DNA of 64,000 nucleotides from Aptenodytes patagonicus (Eukaryota > Chordata > Aves > Sphenisciformes > Spheniscidae), in assembly GCF_965638725.1 (NCBI RefSeq), contig NC_134949.1:123812294-123876293 (forward strand), in the 5' to 3' direction. The translations under genes were made by a program, and so were the position numbers. Positions within the stretch are counted from its first letter, which is position 1. Every line of letters starts with the position of its first letter. The notes beneath the pieces were generated by a model. The model worked only from the letters and a program-made list of their open reading frames with translations. It ran no database searches and was not told where the DNA came from. Of the stretch, positions 61,201 to 64,000 are shown piece by piece.

Positions 61201-63694
61201 AGGAATTGTAATGTGCCAGAAGAACCAGAAGATGATGACTTAATACATCCTACATATGAGAAAACTTACAAGAAAAAGTGAGTACTAGAGACTTTCTTAC
61301 AAGTGTCTCAACACTAGAAAAGGAATGTAAAAACTAAATGCCCTTTTCTGTCACCTATGGTATAATTGCAACTCTTCTGGGAATATATCCAGCCAGAAAA
61401 TAGTGCCCTGAAATCAAGACTTGATCGAGGCAGTGAATAGATAAATAGCACTATTCTTTTCTCTGTTATTAGCATGTTGGCATTACATTCAAATTTCTCT
61501 CTTTGACTTAATACCTGTTTGCCCTCCTAAATCAAAATTAGGAAAGTCATAACGACAGGGGTCTCTCTCATGTAATAACTACTAAGGAGAGCAATGCAGC
61601 AATTGGTGTTCAAGTACAGCTCTCAGAGGGGCATTGTCTCATAGTAGTAAGTGGCATGAGGATAGTTTAGGATGTGAGAGAAGCAAGCTATTAGGGCTGT
61701 TAGGAGATCTTGTCTAGTTAACTTATTTTCAAGGTCCATGTTGAAGCAGCTGAATACCTCAATACATTTATTTAAGAATAAGAAGATTCTTAGCTAAGTT
61801 GTATGGAAAAAACTTATTTGGCTAATTTTAACTAATGCTGGCTAGCATTCTAGAAGTGGGAGTTTGGGGTTTTTTCGATTTTTTAAAAATAAATCTTAAT
61901 CTGAGAGAGAACTTTTTTGAAGTTAAGCTAACTTTAAGCTATACTAGCTTCTAAGTTTATGCAGAAAATTTTCATTCAGTAAACCAGAATATGTTCATTA
62001 GAACTTTATTCTGTCTAGCTGAGATAAGGAGTATTGTGTTTGCTTTTAGATTCTGAGGTTGGTTTGGTTTTATAATGAGTTAACATTTCGAATCTAAGCT
62101 CTTTTTTTGTGGTTGTTTTTTTTTTTTTCCTTGCTGCTGTGCAGAGACAAGGAAAAACTGAAGAAGCGACTGGAGTACGGCCACCAGGTAACTTTTGAAG
62201 TTGATAGGAAACTGACTTTGGTAGCAGAGTTGTTCTTGCTGGCAACAGTACTATGCAGTTTGATTGAATAGGCCAGGCTTTGAGTTAGAGTTTGCTTCAG
62301 CTAGTGGCCAACTGACTGGTTCAACATCCTGTTTTGTTTTGATGGCTGTACAGGTTATACTCACTATTAGTAAATGAAAAATCCCCCGTCTTTGCTGTCC
62401 AATGATGGAAAATACACCATTGCTTTCTCTGTAGTACTTCAGAAAGAGTTTGAGAGGGACAAAACCCTCTCACAAAATAGTGCTAGAAGAGATGTCAGTC
62501 ACTCACACCTGTTTTTATGGCATGCCATCTAATTATTGAAAGTGGATTTGTTGTAGAGAGATGTGATGAGGATATGAAAGTAAAGATGCCCTTAAAATTG
62601 GGGTGGGGATGGACAGACTTGTAGTAGCTGTACTTCTGCAAGGAGGCACTCAAATTCACATTAAATGCAGATTCAAGTCAACATGGTTGAATGATGAGAA
62701 TGTGTAGATTGTAACTCAGAATCAAATTTCCTAAGTGTGATTTAGCACGTTACTTTGAAAGCAACTTAAGCTAACCTAAGATCACTCCATTTCTGGAGAA
62801 GAGACTTTGCATATGCTGTTTTAACCTACATACTTCACTGTATTATTTTTCTGCCATTACTTTTACCCAAGTACAAAAGTAATTTCTAAAAGTAAAGTAT
62901 TACTCATTTTAGACAAACTGAATTAATTATGAGCAGCTTTAACAGAGATGGCTGTCCCATACTTTGTGTATGATGTTCAGACTTCAGACAGATACAGCTT
63001 GGGAAAAGCTCTTGCCTGAGATTCTACATGGTGCTTTAAAATACCTGTATCTAGAGAAAGGCTTGTAACATCAGAAAGCTGCTTTCTGACAGCAATAAAT
63101 CTGTGCATGGAGAGGAGTGTGCAGCTGGTGTACAGCATTCAAAGTCCTCTGAGAAATCTGCCAGAAGTCTGTAATTATGATATAGAGCTTGCTGCTTTCT
63201 AATATGTTGTATGTCTTAAACCAACATGAAGGAAATACTTCACACACATCAGTAGAGTTTGGGGGGAGGGGTTGTGTGATCATTAAGTTAAGAAAACTGG
63301 GGTTTGCAACGTGGAGTCTAGTTAGCCTTTCTTACGGCAAAATACTGAGCCTGGGTTCAAGCAGATCCTTGTAGTATGCATAAGAAATGCTGGTCAGAAC
63401 TCGAGGTGTTGGCAGATAGGAGAGGCAGATAGGAGAACTGTTTAAACCTATTCTGAAGAATCTACTAATGTCTGTTTCTTTTCATTCTTAACTAATATTG
63501 TCTTAGATGAATAATGAAATGTTTTTAAAAACACCTGCTTCTTCAAGTAAAGACTTCAAAACATTCTCAGCTGTTAGTGGAAAGGAAGCCGTTCCAAGAT
63601 CACTTTTACCAGAAACATCAAATGCTTCTGTCAAAAGACCTCTGCTTATTTTAAATAGATCGGTATCTTCACCTCATTCCGATTCTGATAACAG
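40223..63694 (+). CDS. MORC3: MORC3 gene, 5' part, exons 1-14
   Basis: MORC family CW-type zinc finger 3: a nuclear GHKL ATPase that binds methylated H3K4 through its CW domain, forms nuclear bodies and silences chromatin. Joined exons: 40223-40261, 45375-45447, 51161-51293, 52091-52305, 52584-52731, 54062-54209, 55428-55559, 55822-55941, 56372-56469, 60739-60843, 60954-61076, 61203-61277, 62145-62187, 63507-63694; 546 codons, all phases consistent. ATPase motifs: E35 and N39 in AELIDNAYD, D67-N-G-N-G71, and [10 protein letters not shown] (98-107). The CW finger has W411 and W420, and Cys 414, 417, 436 and 447. Vertebrate MORC3 is about 940 residues; the coiled-coil and C-terminal part lies past the window. 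Introns 4 and 7 carry minor-spliceosome signals. MORC4 is the closest paralogue; synteny after DOP1B favours MORC3. Confidence 0.95.
40262..45374 (+). other. MORC3: MORC3 intron 1
   Basis: 5.1 kb. It begins in the CpG island and then turns AT-rich. Apart from A and T tracts (for example A14 near 41570), no gene or repeat family was recognised. Confidence 0.75.
45375..45447 (+). CDS. MORC3: MORC3 exon 2
   Basis: Encodes [20 protein letters not shown] and the start of the N-box (AELI). Acceptor TTTATTTCAG, donor ATAG|GTATGT. The aspartate of the ATP-binding motif is split across the junction. Confidence 0.94.
45700..46690 (+). mobile_element. LTR-like interspersed repeat, copy A
   Basis: Non-coding stretch that aligns by eye with 57410-58760. 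Shared landmarks: AGTAGTAAGGCTGAGTG (45781) against AGTAGCAAAGCTGAGTG (57546), GAAGTTTGCTAGCAG against GGAGTTTGCCAGCA with nearby CA-rich runs, CCCCGTGCCACATTATACC against CCCCGTGCACATTGCC, CTCAAACATCCT against CTCCAAACATCCT, and TTATTGTCTCTG against TTATTGTCTTTG. No coding domain is visible. Solo-LTR-like, family unknown, boundaries approximate. Confidence 0.55.
48357..49778 (-). pseudogene. CR1 ORF2 reverse transcriptase, long open frame with mutated active site
   Basis: Open frame of 473 codons covering most of the reverse transcriptase and the C-terminal domain: [79 protein letters not shown] and [13 protein letters not shown]. The box at 49160-49149 reads FADE, so the second catalytic aspartate of FADD is replaced through a third-position change (GAC or GAT to GAG). 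Together with the upstream frameshift, it is expected to be inactive. Confidence 0.92.
49471..50232 (-). pseudogene. CR1 ORF2 fragment upstream of RT (frameshifted)
   Basis: Open frame of 253 codons. The first ~140 residues match the CR1 linker before the RT ([32 protein letters not shown]). After about 49840 the frame is the wrong one, while the correct frame continues as [19 protein letters not shown]. Confidence 0.85.
51161..51293 (+). CDS. MORC3: MORC3 exon 3
   Basis: Encodes [16 protein letters not shown] and the DNGNG ATP-binding motif (residues 67-71). Acceptor TTTCTCTTCAG. Donor AAG|GTGGAT is weak but fixed by phase with exon 4. Confidence 0.93.
52091..52305 (+). CDS. MORC3: MORC3 exon 4, ends at a U12-type AT-AC donor
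   Basis: Encodes FGFSEK and then [19 protein letters not shown], the lid region of the GHKL ATPase. The end is set by ATATCCTTT directly after C52305, which forms a split arginine codon C|GA with exon 5. There is no usable GT donor near here, and reading on gives a stop at 52329. Confidence 0.88.
52306..52583 (+). other. MORC3: MORC3 intron 4, U12-type AT-AC intron
   Basis: 278 bases. The 5' end ATATCCTTTC matches the U12 AT-AC donor consensus, and TCCTTAAC at 52565-52572 matches the U12 branch-site consensus. The intron ends in AC at 52582-52583, about 12 bases after the branch adenosine. No polypyrimidine tract lies between branch and acceptor, as expected for this class. Removing it restores the frame from FNNK to the RQIND start of exon 5. 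Confidence 0.88.
52584..52731 (+). CDS. MORC3: MORC3 exon 5
   Basis: Encodes [16 protein letters not shown] and [20 protein letters not shown]. Entered from the AC acceptor, left at GAAG|GTAAGA with AG. Confidence 0.9.
52732..54061 (+). other. MORC3: MORC3 intron 5
   Basis: 1.33 kb of AT-rich intron. No repeat family or gene recognised. Confidence 0.75.
54062..54209 (+). CDS. MORC3: MORC3 exon 6
   Basis: Encodes [18 protein letters not shown] and [12 protein letters not shown]. Acceptor TTATTTCTTAG, donor CGA|GTACGT; leaves phase 0. Confidence 0.93.
54210..55427 (+). other. MORC3: MORC3 intron 6
   Basis: 1.2 kb of AT-rich intron with nothing recognised beyond T and A tracts. Confidence 0.75.
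55428..55559 (+). CDS. MORC3: MORC3 exon 7, ends at a U12-type GT donor
   Basis: 44 codons with [20 protein letters not shown] and IYRPKFLN. Acceptor TGTTTTGTAG. The donor is GTATCCTTT, the U12 GT-AG consensus. Confidence 0.92.
55560..55821 (+). other. MORC3: MORC3 intron 7, U12-type GT-AG intron
   Basis: 262 bases. It starts GTATCCTTT and has TTCCTTAAT at 55801-55809 as branch site, with the AG at 55820-55821 about 13 bases after the branch adenosine. It contains a T20 run at 55664-55683. All three features match the minor-spliceosome class and not a U2 intron. Confidence 0.85.
55822..55941 (+). CDS. MORC3: MORC3 exon 8
   Basis: 40 codons with [19 protein letters not shown] and [13 protein letters not shown]. 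Acceptor GTAAAAG, donor AAG|GTAAGA. The first codon (Ala) looks like one extra residue compared with mammalian MORC3 as I remember it, so the exact junction deserves a transcript check. Confidence 0.9.
56372..56469 (+). CDS. MORC3: MORC3 exon 9
   Basis: Encodes [19 protein letters not shown] and [10 protein letters not shown]. Acceptor ATTTCTTATAG, donor ACAG|GTAAAT. Confidence 0.94.
56470..60738 (+). other. MORC3: MORC3 intron 9
   Basis: 4.3 kb. The middle is filled by LTR-like repeat copy B and an adjoining non-coding stretch. The flanks are ordinary AT-rich intron. No gene was recognised. Confidence 0.75.
57410..58760 (+). mobile_element. LTR-like interspersed repeat, copy B
   Basis: GC- and CA-rich block in otherwise AT-rich intron, alignable by eye to copy A at 45700-46690 in the same orientation. 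It is longer, partly because of internal duplications: a unit starting TACCCCTGCCTGGA at 57779 recurs at 57941. Another unit with TTAGTGTGACTGA at 58652 recurs at 58801, so the element or its duplicated tail may reach about 58930. No open frame has a known domain. Family not identified. Confidence 0.55.
60739..60843 (+). CDS. MORC3: MORC3 exon 10
   Basis: Encodes [18 protein letters not shown], then LPVEEI. Acceptor CTTTTTAG, donor ACA|GTGAGT. The next intron is only 110 bases. Confidence 0.93.
60954..61076 (+). CDS. MORC3: MORC3 exon 11 (CW zinc finger)
   Basis: Encodes the core of the CW domain: [17 protein letters not shown] and [12 protein letters not shown]. Three of the four zinc-binding cysteines are here (414, 417, 436), together with aromatic-cage tryptophans 411 and 420. 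Acceptor TTCCATTACAG, donor CCG|GTAAAA. Confidence 0.95.
61203..61277 (+). CDS. MORC3: MORC3 exon 12
   Basis: Encodes [20 protein letters not shown], supplying the fourth CW cysteine (C447). Acceptor after a C-rich tract (TTGACTCAG), donor AAAAA|GTGAGT. Confidence 0.94.
61278..62144 (+). other. MORC3: MORC3 intron 12
   Basis: 0.87 kb of AT-rich intron with a long T tract before the acceptor. Nothing else recognised. Confidence 0.75.
62145..62187 (+). CDS. MORC3: MORC3 exon 13 (small)
   Basis: Encodes [14 protein letters not shown], basic and helical. Acceptor GCTGTGCAG, donor CAG|GTAACT. Phase agrees on both sides, but the exon is short. Confidence 0.85.
62188..63506 (+). other. MORC3: MORC3 intron 13
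   Basis: 1.3 kb of intron. It has a small tandem GGCAGATAGGAGA-like duplication near 63413-63437. No gene or mobile element recognised. Confidence 0.75.
63507..63694 (+). CDS. MORC3: MORC3 exon 14 (last in window)
   Basis: Encodes a Ser/Lys/Thr-rich linker including [15 protein letters not shown] and [19 protein letters not shown]. Acceptor TTGTCTTAG, donor ACAG|GTTAGT, leaving with AG; the gene continues past 64000. The start codon-like ATG at 63507 is internal. Confidence 0.88.
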
Positions 63695-64000
63695 GTTAGT
63701 GAACCGGTACAAAGTAGATTCCTATTTATTTCCAAAACTAATAACTTGTTAATGAAAATTATGGTGTTGGGTGTAGTCCCATCTTCAGGTGATAGCTGCC
63801 AAAATTCATATGTCACTTTTGGGAGTATAGGAAGCAGCAGGTTGGTTAAAGGTACTTAGAAACCTTGTGAAGTACAAAAGTGAATGCAGCAAAAAATACT
63901 GTGCATTGGCAAGGAAAATTGCTTAGTGGTTTGTCTGTTGAGGAGGAAAAGACTGTATTGTGTTAACCACGCTCAACAGTATGTTCTCCTTAAGCTCTGT
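63695..64000 (+). other. MORC3: MORC3 intron 14, partial
   Basis: Intronic sequence to the window edge; nothing recognised. Confidence 0.75.

Noticed and set aside
1-64000. CRISPR arrays, bacterial operons, tRNA or rRNA genes
   Set aside because: The window is vertebrate intron/exon DNA. I found no regularly spaced repeat array, no cloverleaf candidate and no rRNA-like stretch.

Overview
This window is vertebrate nuclear DNA, almost certainly from a bird. Most of it is AT-rich intron split by short, phase-consistent exons. The two recognisable interspersed elements with coding capacity are CR1-type LINEs, the dominant avian/reptilian retrotransposon. The gene pair and order (DOP1B followed by MORC3, same strand) match the conserved synteny of human 21q22. 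No tool was run, so all similarity calls come from reading translations and splice signals.

Positions 1-34443 hold the 3' part of DOP1B (DOPEY2), + strand. I resolve 28 coding exons. Their junction phases chain without a break into about 1904 codons ending at a TAA. The N-terminal part, a few hundred residues, lies upstream of the window. Intron 20 of this set (20803-26858) carries a compositionally odd GC-rich block, and intron 26 (30238-33378) carries a 5'-truncated antisense CR1.

Positions 34444-40222 are the DOP1B 3' UTR and the intergenic spacer. A CpG island (about 39500-40900) leads into MORC3, whose ATG at 40223 lies inside a YY1-like motif. MORC3 continues + strand to the window edge with 14 exons (about 546 codons): the GHKL ATPase motifs, the rest of the ATPase/transducer region, the CW zinc finger and the start of the linker. 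The C-terminal part lies beyond the window. MORC3 intron 2 carries a second truncated antisense CR1 and an LTR-like repeat. Intron 9 carries a longer, diverged copy of that same repeat family.

The most interesting signal is that two short MORC3 introns look U12-dependent (minor spliceosome). Intron 4 is an AT-AC intron beginning ATATCCTTT with a TCCTTAAC branch site. Intron 7 begins GTATCCTTT with a TTCCTTAAT branch site. Standard GT-AG gene finding misses the first and reads through into a stop. I see no CRISPR array, operon, tRNA or rRNA, and no clearly new biological system. DOP1B (endosome/Golgi trafficking scaffold) and MORC3 (nuclear ATPase and chromatin reader) are neighbours by conserved synteny, not by shared function.
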